Origin: Prevotella sp.
GTDB taxonomy: Bacteria > Bacillota > Clostridia > Oscillospirales > Ruminococcaceae
Reading direction: 5' to 3'
Assembly: GCA_023663025.1 (NCBI GenBank)
Contig: JAMPIC010000020.1
Coordinates: 1 to 36,615, forward strand
DNA: 36,615 bases
How positions within the stretch are numbered: position 1 is the stretch's first letter; every line of letters begins with the position of its first letter. Below the pieces are notes generated by a model. That model was given only the letters and a program-made list of their open reading frames with translations, had not been told where the DNA came from and did no database searches. The position numbers and the translations under genes were made by a program. Below are positions 1 through 8,694 of the stretch, in pieces.

Positions 1-231
1 CAAAGGAGGGGCGGTCGTGTTCGCCCCTCCTCGAAACGCTGTCGCGTTTCTCACCACCCTCTCCGTTTCGGACGAATGCGCCTGCGGGCGCGGGGAGGGG
101 AATTTCGCCCTCTGCGGAGGGCGACCAAAGGGCGCCGCCCTTTGGAAACCTGCCGCCTTTGAAAAGGCGGGCGAAACTTTTAGTCGCGGCTTCGCCGCGT
201 GATACGCTGTCGTTTTGTTTTGCGCTAAATT
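1..231. repeat. Train of GC-rich perfect hairpins (dispersed repeat)
   Basis: This stretch has no convincing gene. It is a row of perfect inverted repeats: AGGAGGGGCG paired with CGCCCCTCCT (4-31), GAAACGC with GCGTTTC (about 34-52), CGCCCTC with GAGGGCG (about 107-123), CCAAAGGGC with GCCCTTTGG (about 124-144), CCGCCTTT with AAAGGCGG (about 152-169) and CGCGGC with GCCGCG (about 185-199). The part from about 172 to 231 reappears in inverted orientation at the right end of the window (36530-36615). The short reading frame through it (17-202) is a by-product of the repeat. The following 232-312 is AT-rich with no feature seen. Confidence 0.7.
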
Positions 232-312
232 ACAATTTACAGTTCCTTCGTTTTCGTTTGTGTTCTTTTTGTGTCGTTTCCCAAATAAAATAAAAAAATT
301 TCTCAAAAACCC

Positions 313-340
313 TTGACAAAGAAAAATTGCGGTGTATAAT
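313..340 (+). promoter_or_regulatory. Vegetative promoter of the hrcA operon
   Basis: TTGACA at 313-318 and TATAAT at 335-340 are separated by 16 bases, a good SigA-type promoter. It lies directly upstream of the CIRCE operator, the usual arrangement for a HrcA-repressed heat-shock operon. Confidence 0.85.
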
Positions 341-344
341 ATAA

Positions 345-371
345 TTAGCACTCAAAGAAAAAGAGTGCTAA
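345..371 (+). promoter_or_regulatory. CIRCE operator (HrcA binding site)
   Basis: The sequence is TTAGCACTC, nine bases, then GAGTGCTAA, a perfect CIRCE inverted repeat. It overlaps the expected transcription start and is also in the 5' leader. HrcA, encoded just downstream, is the known CIRCE repressor, so the operon should be autoregulated and induced by heat. A lone half-site-like AAGTGCTAA lies at 386-394. Confidence 0.95.
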
Positions 372-421
372 CACATGATCGGGTCAAGTGCTAAAATCCC
401 CCGCCGATTTTTTTCAAGGAA

Positions 422-1456
422 GTGATCAAACTGCTGGACGAAAGAAAACGCCGTATCCTTGCTGCGGTCGTTGACGCTTATATCCTGACGGGCGAACCCG
501 TGGGTTCAAAGGCTGTCGCCGCCCTGCCCGACATAAGGGTCTCCCCCGCTACCATAAGAAACGATATGGCTATGCTTGAACAGCTTGGCTACCTTGAACA
601 GCCCCATACCTCAGCGGGACGTATCCCCACCTACAGCGGCTATCGGCTCTATATCGACGAGCTTATGAACGAAAAGGCTTTGTCAAAGGAAGAAAAAGCT
701 CTCCTTGACAGCAGTCTGGATGTGGAAGTCCCCACGGCGGACGCTCTTATCGAAAGCGCGTCGAAAGCTCTTGCCGAGCTTACCCAATGCGCTACCGTGG
801 TAAAGAACGTCGCTCCGAAATTTTCGGTCATCACAAAGGTGGAGCTTATCCCCACGGGCAGGCGTATGTATGTGCTGCTTATGGTCACCTCCTCGGGAAA
901 CATCAAAAACAAGGTGTGCCGTCTGGAGTTCGACCTTACCAACGAGCAGATCGAGTTTTTCAGCCGCTATATGGCGGAAAACCTCCAGGGCGTTTCGATC
1001 GAGGATCTGGACGGGGACACTATCGACCGCCTTGTGTCCGCCATGGGAGCTTATATGGTGACCCTTGCCCCTCTTCTGAAAGGTGTGTGCGAGCTTGCGG
1101 AGGGCTTCAAGGATAACGAGATAAAGCTCCAGGGCGAGAAAAATCTTCTTGCGCGGCAGGACATCAATCCCGACCAGATCGTGCGGTTTTTCGAGAACAA
1201 GAACAAAGTTGTGAAAAATATGCTTGACGACAGCTTTGGCGACTTGCAGGTGCTGTTCGGAGAGGACGGCGGCTTCATTATCGAAAATTCCAGCATGATA
1301 GTCTCGAAGATCAAAAAGGACGGCAAGACCGCCGGCTCGCTGGGCGTGATAGGTCCCATGCGGCTGGATTACGCGAAGATCATTCCCTATATCGAGTACC
1401 TGACAGACAGGATAACCGATATTATTTCGGAAGATGAAAACGACGAGGACAATTAA
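422..1456 (+). CDS. hrcA: Heat-inducible transcription repressor HrcA
   Basis: HrcA represses the class I heat-shock genes by binding CIRCE, and its activity depends on GroEL in characterised bacteria. The product is about 341-344 residues, the usual family length, with an N-terminal winged-helix region (PATIRNDMAMLEQLGYLEQ, then HTSAGRIPT) and the C-terminal HrcA domain. The CIRCE site upstream supports the call. The start is unsettled. GTG at 422 lies inside AAGGAAGTGATC (416-427), which matches 11 of 12 bases of the extended Shine-Dalgarno, so a CTG at 431, eight bases after the core and giving MLDERKRR like other HrcA proteins, may be the real start. The 3' end is followed closely by grpE. 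Confidence 0.95.
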   Translation: MIKLLDERKRRILAAVVDAYILTGEPVGSKAVAALPDIRVSPATIRNDMAMLEQLGYLEQPHTSAGRIPTYSGYRLYIDELMNEKALSKEEKALLDSSLDVEVPTADALIESASKALAELTQCATVVKNVAPKFSVITKVELIPTGRRMYVLLMVTSSGNIKNKVCRLEFDLTNEQIEFFSRYMAENLQGVSIEDLDGDTIDRLVSAMGAYMVTLAPLLKGVCELAEGFKDNEIKLQGEKNLLARQDINPDQIVRFFENKNKVVKNMLDDSFGDLQVLFGEDGGFIIENSSMIVSKIKKDGKTAGSLGVIGPMRLDYAKIIPYIEYLTDRITDIISEDENDEDN

Positions 1457-1484
1457 CAGTACGGAGAAAGGAGTTTTCCCAATA

Positions 1485-2072
1485 ATGATAGACGAGGAAA
1501 AGAACGGTTTGACCGAGGAGGATATTCCCGAAGAGGAAGAAGTTTCCGGGGCTGCCGAAGAAACGGCTGCAGAGGGAGATACCGCCGGGGAAGCTTCCGA
1601 GGCGGAAACAGACCCCGTGACCGCTCTCGAAGAAAAGATAAAGGCTTTGGAGGAATCCGCCGCCGCAGACAAGGACAAATACCTGCGGCTTCTTGCGGAG
1701 TACGACAATTTCCGCAAGCGTTCGCTGAAAGAAAAGCTTGACGCTTCCGCAGACGCTACCGCAAAGGCTGCGCTGGAGATAATTTCCGTTATCGACAATT
1801 TCGAGCGGGCAATGGCTGCGGAGTGCTCCGACGAAAGCTACAAAAAGGGCGTTGAGATGATCTACGGACAGTTCACCGAGGTGGTAAAAAAACTGGGCGT
1901 GGAGGAAATAGACGCTCTCGGCAAGGAGTTCGACCCCAATCTCCACAACGCGGTAAGTCAGGTCGAGGACGAGAATTTCGGCGAGAACACCGTATCGCAG
2001 GTATACCAAAAGGGCTACAGGCTGGGCGATAAGGTTATAAGGTGCGCAATGGTTGTGGTTGCAAACCCCTGA
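1485..2072 (+). CDS. grpE: Nucleotide exchange factor GrpE
   Basis: GrpE releases ADP from DnaK and so drives the chaperone cycle in the cytosol. The product is 195 residues. An acidic, low-complexity N-terminus (about 1-60) is followed by the long coiled-coil helix with the family stretch DKYLRLLAEYDNFRKRS, and a C-terminal beta domain ending GYRLGDKVIRCAMVVVANP, which fits the GrpE signature. ATG 1485 was chosen because AAAGGAG (1467-1473) sits 11 bases before it; an upstream in-frame ATG at 1434 lies inside hrcA and has no ribosome binding site. The gene is in the hrcA-grpE-dnaK-dnaJ operon. Confidence 0.96.
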   Translation: MIDEEKNGLTEEDIPEEEEVSGAAEETAAEGDTAGEASEAETDPVTALEEKIKALEESAAADKDKYLRLLAEYDNFRKRSLKEKLDASADATAKAALEIISVIDNFERAMAAECSDESYKKGVEMIYGQFTEVVKKLGVEEIDALGKEFDPNLHNAVSQVEDENFGENTVSQVYQKGYRLGDKVIRCAMVVVANP

Positions 2073-2094
2073 TAGAAAATAGAGAATAGAAAAC

Positions 2095-2196
2095 AGAGGA
2101 TAGAATTTGCACCTCTTGACTGTTCTTGAAATTACAAAAATAAAAATAAATGCACGGAGAATAGCGGCAAACGATAGGTAACAATTTCTATCCTCT
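2095..2196 (+). repeat. Inverted repeat between grpE and dnaK
   Basis: AGAGGATAGAA at 2095-2105 can pair with TTCTATCCTCT at 2186-2196. Related AGAGAATAGAAA and CTCTATCCTCT copies lie on either side, giving several possible registers. In the mRNA this would form a hairpin just upstream of the dnaK ribosome binding site. It could be a processing or stability element, but this is inferred from position only. There is no U-run after it, so it is not a clear terminator. Confidence 0.45.
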
Positions 2197-2237
2197 AACC
2201 TCTATCCTCTAACTTCTAAAAGGAAAGGTTGATTTTT

Positions 2238-4091
2238 ATGGCAAAAATTATAGGAATTGATTTAGGTACGACAAACTCCTGCGTGGCGGTCGTCGAGGGC
2301 GGAAACGCCACCGTCATCACCAATGCCGAGGGCGGCAGAACCACTCCCTCCGTTGTGGGCTTTACAAAAGCCGGCGAAAGACTTGTGGGTCAGGTGGCTA
2401 AAAACCAGGCTGTCACAAACGCGGGCAGAACGGTCGCTTCCATCAAAAGACATATGGGAAGCGACTACAAGGTTGACATCGACGGAAAGAAATACACTCC
2501 GCAGGAGGTCTCCGCAATGATCCTCCAGAAGCTGAAAGCGGACGCGGAGGCTTATCTCCACGATACGGTTTCCGAAGCCGTTATCACCGTTCCCGCCTAC
2601 TTCACCGACGCGCAGAGACAGGCTACCAAGGATGCGGGACAAATCGCGGGACTTAACGTGCGCCGTATCATCAACGAACCTACGGCTGCGGCTCTTTCCT
2701 ACGGCATCGACAAGGAAGAGGATCAGACCATTATGGTGTACGACCTGGGCGGCGGTACGTTCGACGTTTCCATTATCGAGATGGGCGACGGCGTTACGGA
2801 GGTTCTTGCTACGGCGGGAAACAACCGTCTCGGCGGCGACGACTTCGACCAGCGCATTATCAACTGGATGATCGACGAGTTCAAAAAGTCCGACGGTATC
2901 GACCTGACCGGCGACAAGCTTGCAATGCAGCGCCTCAAGGACGAAGCGGAAAAGGCTAAGATCACCCTTTCGGCTACTCCCTCGGCTTCGATCTCCATTC
3001 CCTATATCACCGCAGACGCAACGGGTCCGAAGCATCTGAGCATGGAGCTTTCGCAGGCTAAGTTCAACGAGCTTACAAGCGACCTTGTGCAGTCCACAAT
3101 GGGTCCCGTTAAGCAGGCTCTTTCCGATGCGAACCTTAAACCCTCGGACATAAAGAAAGTCCTCATGGTAGGCGGTTCGTCGAGAATTCCCGCCGTTCAG
3201 GACGCTGTCAAGAGCTTCATGGGTATGGATCCCTTTAAGGGTATCAACCCCGACGAGTGCGTTGCTCTCGGCGCGGCATATCAGGGCGGTATCCTCTCCG
3301 GCGACGTTGACAAGGAAAACGCGGTGCTTCTCCTTGACGTTACTCCCCTTTCTCTGGGTATCGAGACTGCGGGCGGCGTATGCACAAGAATGATCGAGAG
3401 AAACACAACCATTCCCACCAAAAAATCACAGGTGTTCTCCACCTATGCGGACAATCAGACCGCAGTTGACATAAACGTTCTCCAGGGCGAGCGCGAATTT
3501 GCCAAGGACAACAAGCAGCTGGGCGTTTTCCGTCTGGACGGTATCGCTCCCGCGCCCCGGGGCGTACCTCAGATCGAGGTTACGTTCGACATCGACGCAA
3601 ACGGTATCGTAAACGTATCCGCAAAGGATTTGGGTACGGGCAAGGAGCAGAAGATATCCATTACCGCTTCCACCAATATGTCCAAGGAAGATATTCAGAA
3701 AGCCGTTGACGAGGCCGCGCGCTACGCCGACGAGGATAAGAAGCGCAAGGACGCGGTTGACGCCAAGAACGCGGGCGAAAACATGGTATTCCAGTGCGAA
3801 AAGGCTCTCACCGATTTCGGCGGCAAGGTTTCCGAGGAGGAAAGGGCGAATATTCAGTCCAAGATAGACGCACTCAAAGCCGCCAACGCAACGGACAACA
3901 CCGACGATATCAAGGCTAAGACCGAGGAGCTTCAGAAAGCGTTCTACGAGGTTTCGCAGAAAGTATACCAGGCTGCGGGTGCTCAGGCTCAGCAGGACGG
4001 CGCGGCGGGTCCCGGTCCCGATATGGGCGGAGGTTCGTCCGACGGTAACGGCGGCGGAGACTTTGTTGACGCGGATTTCACGGAAAAGTAA
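2238..4091 (+). CDS. dnaK: Chaperone protein DnaK (Hsp70)
   Basis: ATP-dependent Hsp70 chaperone of the cytosol, working with DnaJ and GrpE. The product is 617 residues. The nucleotide-binding domain starts IIGIDLGTTNSCVAVVEGG and carries VYDLGGGTFDVSI near residue 170. The linker region LLLDVTPLSLGIET leads into the substrate-binding domain. The C-terminus is Gly-rich and ends VDADFTEK, close to the usual VVDADFEE tail. The ATG at 2238 follows AGGAAAGG (2221-2228) at a normal distance. Its length and all Hsp70 landmarks are typical, and nothing is missing. Confidence 0.98.
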   Translation: MAKIIGIDLGTTNSCVAVVEGGNATVITNAEGGRTTPSVVGFTKAGERLVGQVAKNQAVTNAGRTVASIKRHMGSDYKVDIDGKKYTPQEVSAMILQKLKADAEAYLHDTVSEAVITVPAYFTDAQRQATKDAGQIAGLNVRRIINEPTAAALSYGIDKEEDQTIMVYDLGGGTFDVSIIEMGDGVTEVLATAGNNRLGGDDFDQRIINWMIDEFKKSDGIDLTGDKLAMQRLKDEAEKAKITLSATPSASISIPYITADATGPKHLSMELSQAKFNELTSDLVQSTMGPVKQALSDANLKPSDIKKVLMVGGSSRIPAVQDAVKSFMGMDPFKGINPDECVALGAAYQGGILSGDVDKENAVLLLDVTPLSLGIETAGGVCTRMIERNTTIPTKKSQVFSTYADNQTAVDINVLQGEREFAKDNKQLGVFRLDGIAPAPRGVPQIEVTFDIDANGIVNVSAKDLGTGKEQKISITASTNMSKEDIQKAVDEAARYADEDKKRKDAVDAKNAGENMVFQCEKALTDFGGKVSEEERANIQSKIDALKAANATDNTDDIKAKTEELQKAFYEVSQKVYQAAGAQAQQDGAAGPGPDMGGGSSDGNGGGDFVDADFTEK

Positions 4092-4100
4092 TTACTTCCT

Positions 4101-4138
4101 ACAGCAATAAGGGCGGAGATTTTCCGCCCGTAAGCTGT
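4101..4138 (+). other. Hairpin after dnaK, possible attenuator
   Basis: GGGCGGA (4111-4117) pairs with TCCGCCC (4123-4129), and the outer ACAGC (4101-4105) pairs with GCTGT (4134-4138), followed by TTTAGG. It lies between dnaK and dnaJ and could partly terminate or stabilise the dnaK message. The T-run is short, so strength is uncertain. Confidence 0.45.
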
Positions 4139-4171
4139 TTTAGGACATATTCAAAAACCGCCTATAGGCGC

Positions 4172-4194
4172 GGGACGGGAAACCCGTCCCCTAC
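4172..4194. repeat. Half copy of the modular hairpin repeat
   Basis: GGGACGGGAAACCCGTCCC followed by CTAC is the right arm of the repeat family found complete at 12571, 20917, 24916, 29198 and 34849. The left arm is not recognisable here. It lies in the dnaK-dnaJ gap. Confidence 0.7.
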
Positions 4195-4232
4195 GGTAAA
4201 TTACATCAAGTCACACGAAAGGAAATTCCCAT

Positions 4233-5387
4233 ATGGCTGATAAAAGAGATTATTACGAGGTGCTGGGGCTTCAGAAAGGCGCGTCAGAGGACGAACTCAA
4301 ACAGGCTTTCAGAAAGCTTTCAAGAAAATACCACCCCGACTTTAACCCCGACAACAAGGAAGCCGAGGAAAAATTCAAGGAGGTCAACGAGGCTTACGAG
4401 GTTTTGTCCGACCCCGAAAAACGGTCGCGCTACGATCAGTTCGGTCATGCGGGCGTAGACCCCTCCTACGGCGGAGGAGGCTACGGCGGCGGCTTCTCGG
4501 GCGGCTTCGGAGACATGGGCGATATCAGCGACATTTTCTCCAGCTTTTTCGGCAGCGGCTTCGGCGGCAGCTCCAGAAGCAATCCCAACGCCCCGAGGCG
4601 CGGTCAGGACATTCAGAAAAGCGTGGTCATCAGCTTCATGGACGCCTGCAAGGGAACTTCCTCGGACGTTTATATTTCCCGAATGGAAAAATGTCCCGAC
4701 TGCGGCGGCAGCGGCGCGGCGGCGGGTTCGTCCGCCGATACCTGTCCCGACTGTCACGGAACGGGTCAGGTCAAAGTTACCCAGCGCACGCCTTTCGGCA
4801 TGATATCCTCACAGAAGCCCTGCTCGAAGTGCGGCGGAAAGGGTACTGTTATAAAAAATCCCTGTCCGAAATGTCACGGCAACGGGCGCGTCAGCACGGA
4901 GAAAACCATTTCAGTTTCCATTCCTGCGGGTATTGACGACAGTCAGACTATCCGCGTTTCGGGACAGGGTCACGGCGGCATAAACGGCGGTCCGTCGGGA
5001 GACTTGCTTGTCACCGTTACGGTTCGTCCCGACGCTATCTTTGAAAGGGACGGCTACGACGTTCACACCGAAATGCCCATAACCTTCGTTCAGGCGGCTC
5101 TCGGCGCGGAGGTGGAAGTCCCCACCATCGACGGAACGGTTTCTTACACCATTCCCGAGGGCACTCAGCCGGGAACTGTTTTCCGCTTCAAGGGCAAGGG
5201 TATCAAGAAGCTGAACCGCAGCGACAGAGGAAATCAGTTCGTTCATGTTACCATCGAAGTTCCGAGCAATCTTACCAGAAAGCAAAAGGATCTGCTGAAA
5301 GAGTTCGACGAGTCCCTCGACGACGGCAAGAACTACAAAAAGCGCAATAACTTTTTCGATAAGATCAAGCAGGCGTTTGAGAAGTGA
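4233..5387 (+). CDS. dnaJ: Chaperone protein DnaJ (Hsp40)
   Basis: DnaJ stimulates the DnaK ATPase and delivers unfolded clients. The product is 384 residues. The J domain (about 1-70) contains the HPD tripeptide in KYHPDFNPDN. A Gly/Phe-rich linker follows (about 80-125). Four zinc-binding CxxCxGxG repeats are visible (CPDCGGSG, CPDCHGTG, CSKCGGKG, CPKCHGNG), then the two C-terminal beta domains. ATG 4233 follows GAAAGGAAA at 4217-4225. This is a full type I DnaJ and the last gene of the heat-shock operon. Confidence 0.98.
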   Translation: MADKRDYYEVLGLQKGASEDELKQAFRKLSRKYHPDFNPDNKEAEEKFKEVNEAYEVLSDPEKRSRYDQFGHAGVDPSYGGGGYGGGFSGGFGDMGDISDIFSSFFGSGFGGSSRSNPNAPRRGQDIQKSVVISFMDACKGTSSDVYISRMEKCPDCGGSGAAAGSSADTCPDCHGTGQVKVTQRTPFGMISSQKPCSKCGGKGTVIKNPCPKCHGNGRVSTEKTISVSIPAGIDDSQTIRVSGQGHGGINGGPSGDLLVTVTVRPDAIFERDGYDVHTEMPITFVQAALGAEVEVPTIDGTVSYTIPEGTQPGTVFRFKGKGIKKLNRSDRGNQFVHVTIEVPSNLTRKQKDLLKEFDESLDDGKNYKKRNNFFDKIKQAFEK

Positions 5388-5604
5388 ACCGAGCGGAGAG
5401 CCTCCGCAGACTGAGTTATCCCCTGCTTAAAATGTTCTGACTGTTAATTTTGTTTTGCCCCCAAGGGGGCGGGTGGATTTGCTGGATACCTAATTTATTT
5501 TTTGTTAGGGCGAGGGCTTGCTTTCGCCCTGCAAAACTGTGCCCCGCCAAATCAAGATTTACGCCTATCAAATTTTTTGAAAAAACTTCTTTCCGTGAAA
5601 AATT

Positions 5605-5633
5605 TTGCCGTTCTGAGTTGTATTCATTATATA
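5605..5633 (+). promoter_or_regulatory. Probable promoter of the 5668 gene
   Basis: TTGCCG at 5605-5610 and TATATA at 5628-5633 are 17 bases apart, about 35 bases before the ATG. The rest of the 5388-5667 gap holds a short GCGGAG/CTCCGC hairpin (5393-5407) without a T-run and no gene that I can support. Confidence 0.5.
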
Positions 5634-5667
5634 GGACGTTCGCAAGCTTTTGAAAGGATTGATTTTT

Positions 5668-6669
5668 ATGAAAATGAGCAAAATTTTCGCGGCGGTATCG
5701 GCGGCTGTTATGGCGGTATCGGCTGTCTCCGCGGCTGCGGTATCGGCAAGCGAAAAGGAATTTGACCCCGAGAGAGATCTGACGGGTACGGATTACTACG
5801 ATTACTTTTACGATTATGACCCCGCAATGCCGTTTAACGGTGCGGTGTTCGCGGAGGACGGGAAATTTTTATTCTCCGAATATATGGAGATATGGCAAAA
5901 ACAGGTATTCGACAGGGATTTTACCGTTGAGAGCGGTCAGCGTCTGAGAATACAGCCTATCGGAAACAGTCCCGGCACAATGAGCGGCGGCAGGCTTGTT
6001 ATAAGCGGCGGCGTGACCGCCGAGATAATGGGAACCGTCTGCGTCGAGCGCGGCGGAGTTCTGGAAATAGAGGACGGCACGCTCTATATCCACGGCGGAA
6101 GCCTTAATAACTACGGTACGGTTAAGATCGGCAAAAAGGGCAGGCTTGTTTTCCGCAACGGCAGCATTACGTCCGCTGCCTCGGGAAATATCGAAAACGA
6201 GGGCAGGATACTTTGTCTTGATTCCGAAAAGGATATGGAGGGTATTTTTAAGTCTATCAAAAAATATGACGTCAATTTTAATCTTTCAGACTATTCGCTC
6301 CGTATGTACGGGCGCGGCGGCGGAGAAGCGGACGTGCTCCTCAGCTACTGCATAAACGACGTTGAGACAAGCTACACCTACAAATTTACCGTTGACAGGA
6401 ACAAGCAGAAAACCAAAATTATCCGCAAGCCGTACAGCCTTGAAACCGTTTACGGCAAGGATACAGAAAAAGACATTCTTGACCGCGTATCGGAATTTGA
6501 AAAGAATTACGCCGGGGAACGGGATAACGACTGTTGGTTTGACAGAAATTACGGTTACAGCTACAATTACAAAAGCGGAGAGCTTGTCTACGAGGAGTGC
6601 TGGTTTGAATTCCGCGAAGAGAACGGCAGCTTTATGACCTATGACCATGCATACAGCGAAAAGCTGTAA
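5668..6669 (+). CDS. Secreted protein of unknown function
   Basis: I do not recognise the family. The 333-residue product starts MKMSKIFAAVSAAVMAVSAVSA, a clear Sec signal peptide, with a likely signal peptidase I site near AVSASE (about residues 23-28). The mature part is acidic and Tyr/Asp-rich at its N-terminus (DYYDYFYDYD). Its middle, about residues 90-180, alternates Gly with beta-strand-like turns such as SGGVTAEIMGTVCVERGG and GSLNNYGTVKIGKKGRLVF, which suggests a small right-handed beta-helix. No catalytic motif was seen. ATG 5668 follows GAAAGGA (about 5652-5658). It has its own promoter and a bidirectional terminator after it, so it is probably transcribed alone. Confidence 0.8.
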   Translation: MKMSKIFAAVSAAVMAVSAVSAAAVSASEKEFDPERDLTGTDYYDYFYDYDPAMPFNGAVFAEDGKFLFSEYMEIWQKQVFDRDFTVESGQRLRIQPIGNSPGTMSGGRLVISGGVTAEIMGTVCVERGGVLEIEDGTLYIHGGSLNNYGTVKIGKKGRLVFRNGSITSAASGNIENEGRILCLDSEKDMEGIFKSIKKYDVNFNLSDYSLRMYGRGGGEADVLLSYCINDVETSYTYKFTVDRNKQKTKIIRKPYSLETVYGKDTEKDILDRVSEFEKNYAGERDNDCWFDRNYGYSYNYKSGELVYEECWFEFREENGSFMTYDHAYSEKL

Positions 6670-6705
6670 ATGCTCCCTGCGGAACATTTACACTAAAAAG
6701 GCTGA

Positions 6706-6745
6706 AATTTACCCTTATTGACATATTCGTCAATAAGGGCAAATT
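6706..6745. terminator. Bidirectional terminator between convergent genes
   Basis: CCCTTATTGAC (6712-6722) pairs perfectly with GTCAATAAGGG (6729-6739) around a 6-base loop, and flanking AATTT and AAATT extend the stem past one mismatch. It lies between convergent genes (5668-6669 plus and 6826-7800 minus). The A/T ends would act as U-tracts on both strands, although they are short. Confidence 0.65.
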
Positions 6746-6825
6746 GCTTACATGGGCAGCATTCTTCCGTACCGTTTGTCCGACAGGGGCGCACTTTTTG
6801 TTTTGATATTCGGACGCGCGGCGCG

Positions 6826-7800
6826 TTAATCCTGAAAATCGGAATTTTCCTCATGAGCGGGAGCTTTCGGCGGCTCGGTTTCTTCCGTAACCTTTTCCGC
6901 AGTATCCCCGGCTTCTTCCGGAGACTTTTCCTTTTCTGAGCTTGCCGCAGCAAGAGTTTCCGCAAGCATGAGAGTTTCCTCCGCGCGGGAGGTCATATAG
7001 TTCGTGCAGGAATTTTCAAGAGCCGCCCGCGCCGAAGCCGCGGCTTCCCCGTACCGTTCGAGAGCAAGGTAATTCTTCGCCTTTATAGCTTCGGAAAAAG
7101 CTTTCCCGCACTTTCTCATGGGACGGGGAAGACTGCGCCATTTTATTTTGCCGGCGGTTTCTATTGCGGAATTTCCAAGTCCTCCCTCTGTCTGGTAGAG
7201 AGCCAGAACAGCCATCACCATGTCGCTGTCAGAAAATGCGTCCAGATAGTAAATGCCGTCGTCGTAAGCTTTTGCCGCGCCGCCGCCGTCCTTCGCGATT
7301 ATGCAGGCAGCCATTTTCACGCAGTAATAGTACGCCGCCGTTTGGAAATCTCCCGTTGACTGCGCCACGTCCAGAATGCTGGTCAGATCGGTCTGAGCGA
7401 GAGTTTTTTCGGCGGTGTCGGTCTCGCCGCGCATACAGTACGCCGCAGCGGCTTCGATAAGCCGAAGATTTTTATTGTCCCCTGTCGCGTTCTCAAACAG
7501 CAGATTTATATAGCTTTGGGAAAAACCCTCCGTCTTGAAAATATTCACAAGCCTGCGCCTGAGCCTTTTCATGGGTGCGCGTTTCAGCATATTGGTTATA
7601 AAATACGTAAGTATCGCCAGCAAGAGCGAGCCGGCGCACATAAACGGCACAAACAGCATTATTCTGAACGGCTTCACGTCCAGGAACAGATCCTGTATCG
7701 TTTTAAGCGCAAATCCCGCGCAGCAGCCGAGTATAAGGTATATTCCCCACCATACGCTTATGCCCTTGGCAAGCGCAAGCAGCTTGTTGTTCAGCTTCAT
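6826..7800 (-). CDS. Membrane protein with helical (TPR-like) cytoplasmic domain
   Basis: No named family is recognised. The 324-residue product has two N-terminal membrane segments, around residues 13-36 (ISVWWGIYLILGCCAGFAL) and 46-68 (RIMLFVPFMCAGSLLLAILTYF). These are followed by a soluble region of repeated Ala-rich helices (about 80-285) resembling tetratricopeptide solenoids, for example ETDTAEKTLAQ and LERYGEAAASARAAL. The C-terminus is a charged, Glu/Lys/Pro-rich tail. A TPR-like fold is inference from helix periodicity and would be checked by structure prediction. The ATG follows a GAGGGGG stretch on the minus strand. It is probably co-directional with aroE and downstream of it (42-base gap). 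Confidence 0.8.
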   Translation of the reverse strand: MKLNNKLLALAKGISVWWGIYLILGCCAGFALKTIQDLFLDVKPFRIMLFVPFMCAGSLLLAILTYFITNMLKRAPMKRLRRRLVNIFKTEGFSQSYINLLFENATGDNKNLRLIEAAAAYCMRGETDTAEKTLAQTDLTSILDVAQSTGDFQTAAYYYCVKMAACIIAKDGGGAAKAYDDGIYYLDAFSDSDMVMAVLALYQTEGGLGNSAIETAGKIKWRSLPRPMRKCGKAFSEAIKAKNYLALERYGEAAASARAALENSCTNYMTSRAEETLMLAETLAAASSEKEKSPEEAGDTAEKVTEETEPPKAPAHEENSDFQD

Positions 7801-7842
7801 TGCCCGACCCCCTCTTAGAGATTAGAGAATAGAAATTGGAGA

Positions 7843-8682
7843 TTAGAACTGCTTTTCCAGTTCCGCTTTCATGTCCTGTATGATTTTTTCCACGTCCTCA
7901 TCGCGGTAGGACGCGCCGTTCCATATCTCGTGAGCGACAGCCGCCTGCCATACCAGCATAGCCATGCCGCCTACTGCGGGAATGCCGTTCCTTTCGGCAA
8001 TGCTCATAAGCTTGGTCACATTGGGATTGTAGATGACCTCGAACACGTTTTTGCAGCTTTTCACGGTATCCTCGCTTACGGGGCACTCCTCCGTTTTGGG
8101 GAACATTCCCACCGGACTTGCGTTCATCAGCAGATCGAACTCCCCGCTTATTTCCTCATGAGTTATAACGCTTATTTTCGCGGACGGTTTCAGCTTTGCG
8201 ATCTCCCCCGCGACCTCCTTTGCTCCCGCGGTAAATTCGGGCAGGGAGACGATTGTCAAGTCCGCGCCGTGGAGAGCGGCTTCGGTCGCCATCATTCTGC
8301 CCACGCCCCCGCAGCCTATCTGGAGGACGCGTCCGCTAAGGCTTGCTCCTCCCGCTTCGAGAGAACGGAGAAAGCCCGAACAGTCGGTGTTATAGCCGAT
8401 GTTCCTGCCGCCGCGGTTCACAACGCAGTTTACCGAGTTGTAACGCTTTGCGGTAACGTCAAGCTCGTCCAGACGCTTTATTATGTCTACCTTGTAGGGG
8501 ATAGTGATATTGTAGCCGTTCAGGGAATTAAGGTACTCCGCCTTTTCGTCCAGCTGCTCGGGGGGAATTTCGCATACCTCGTACTCCGTATCCGGCTTGC
8601 CGTCAAGCTCGAACAGCCGTTTATGTATCGGCGGGGACATGGTGTGTCCCAAAGGATATCCCAGAAGCGCATATTTTGACAT
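7843..8682 (-). CDS. aroE: Shikimate dehydrogenase AroE
   Basis: NADPH-dependent reduction of 3-dehydroshikimate to shikimate in the aromatic amino acid pathway. The product is 279 residues. The N-terminal substrate domain has the SPPIH motif (about 16-20) and NGYNITIPYK with catalytic Lys64. GYNTDCSGF places the partner Asp at 100. The Rossmann glycine loop GCGGVGR is at about 123-129. The C-terminal GGMAMLVWQAA is typical of the family. The gene starts 12 bases after the SCP2-like gene and is probably in one minus-strand unit fabD, SCP2-like, aroE. Confidence 0.96.
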   Translation of the reverse strand: MSKYALLGYPLGHTMSPPIHKRLFELDGKPDTEYEVCEIPPEQLDEKAEYLNSLNGYNITIPYKVDIIKRLDELDVTAKRYNSVNCVVNRGGRNIGYNTDCSGFLRSLEAGGASLSGRVLQIGCGGVGRMMATEAALHGADLTIVSLPEFTAGAKEVAGEIAKLKPSAKISVITHEEISGEFDLLMNASPVGMFPKTEECPVSEDTVKSCKNVFEVIYNPNVTKLMSIAERNGIPAVGGMAMLVWQAAVAHEIWNGASYRDEDVEKIIQDMKAELEKQF

Positions 8683-8694
8683 TTCCGCCGCACC

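Noticed and set aside
17..202. Open reading frame of 61 codons at the left edge
   Set aside because: It is entirely within the hairpin train, has no ribosome binding site and no protein-like pattern.
683..1798. Long minus-strand frame over hrcA and grpE
   Set aside because: Antisense shadow of the GC-rich coding strand, with Ser/Val-rich low-complexity sequence and no start signal.
2262..3035. Minus-strand frame over dnaK
   Set aside because: Antisense shadow of dnaK, with no ribosome binding site and no family match.
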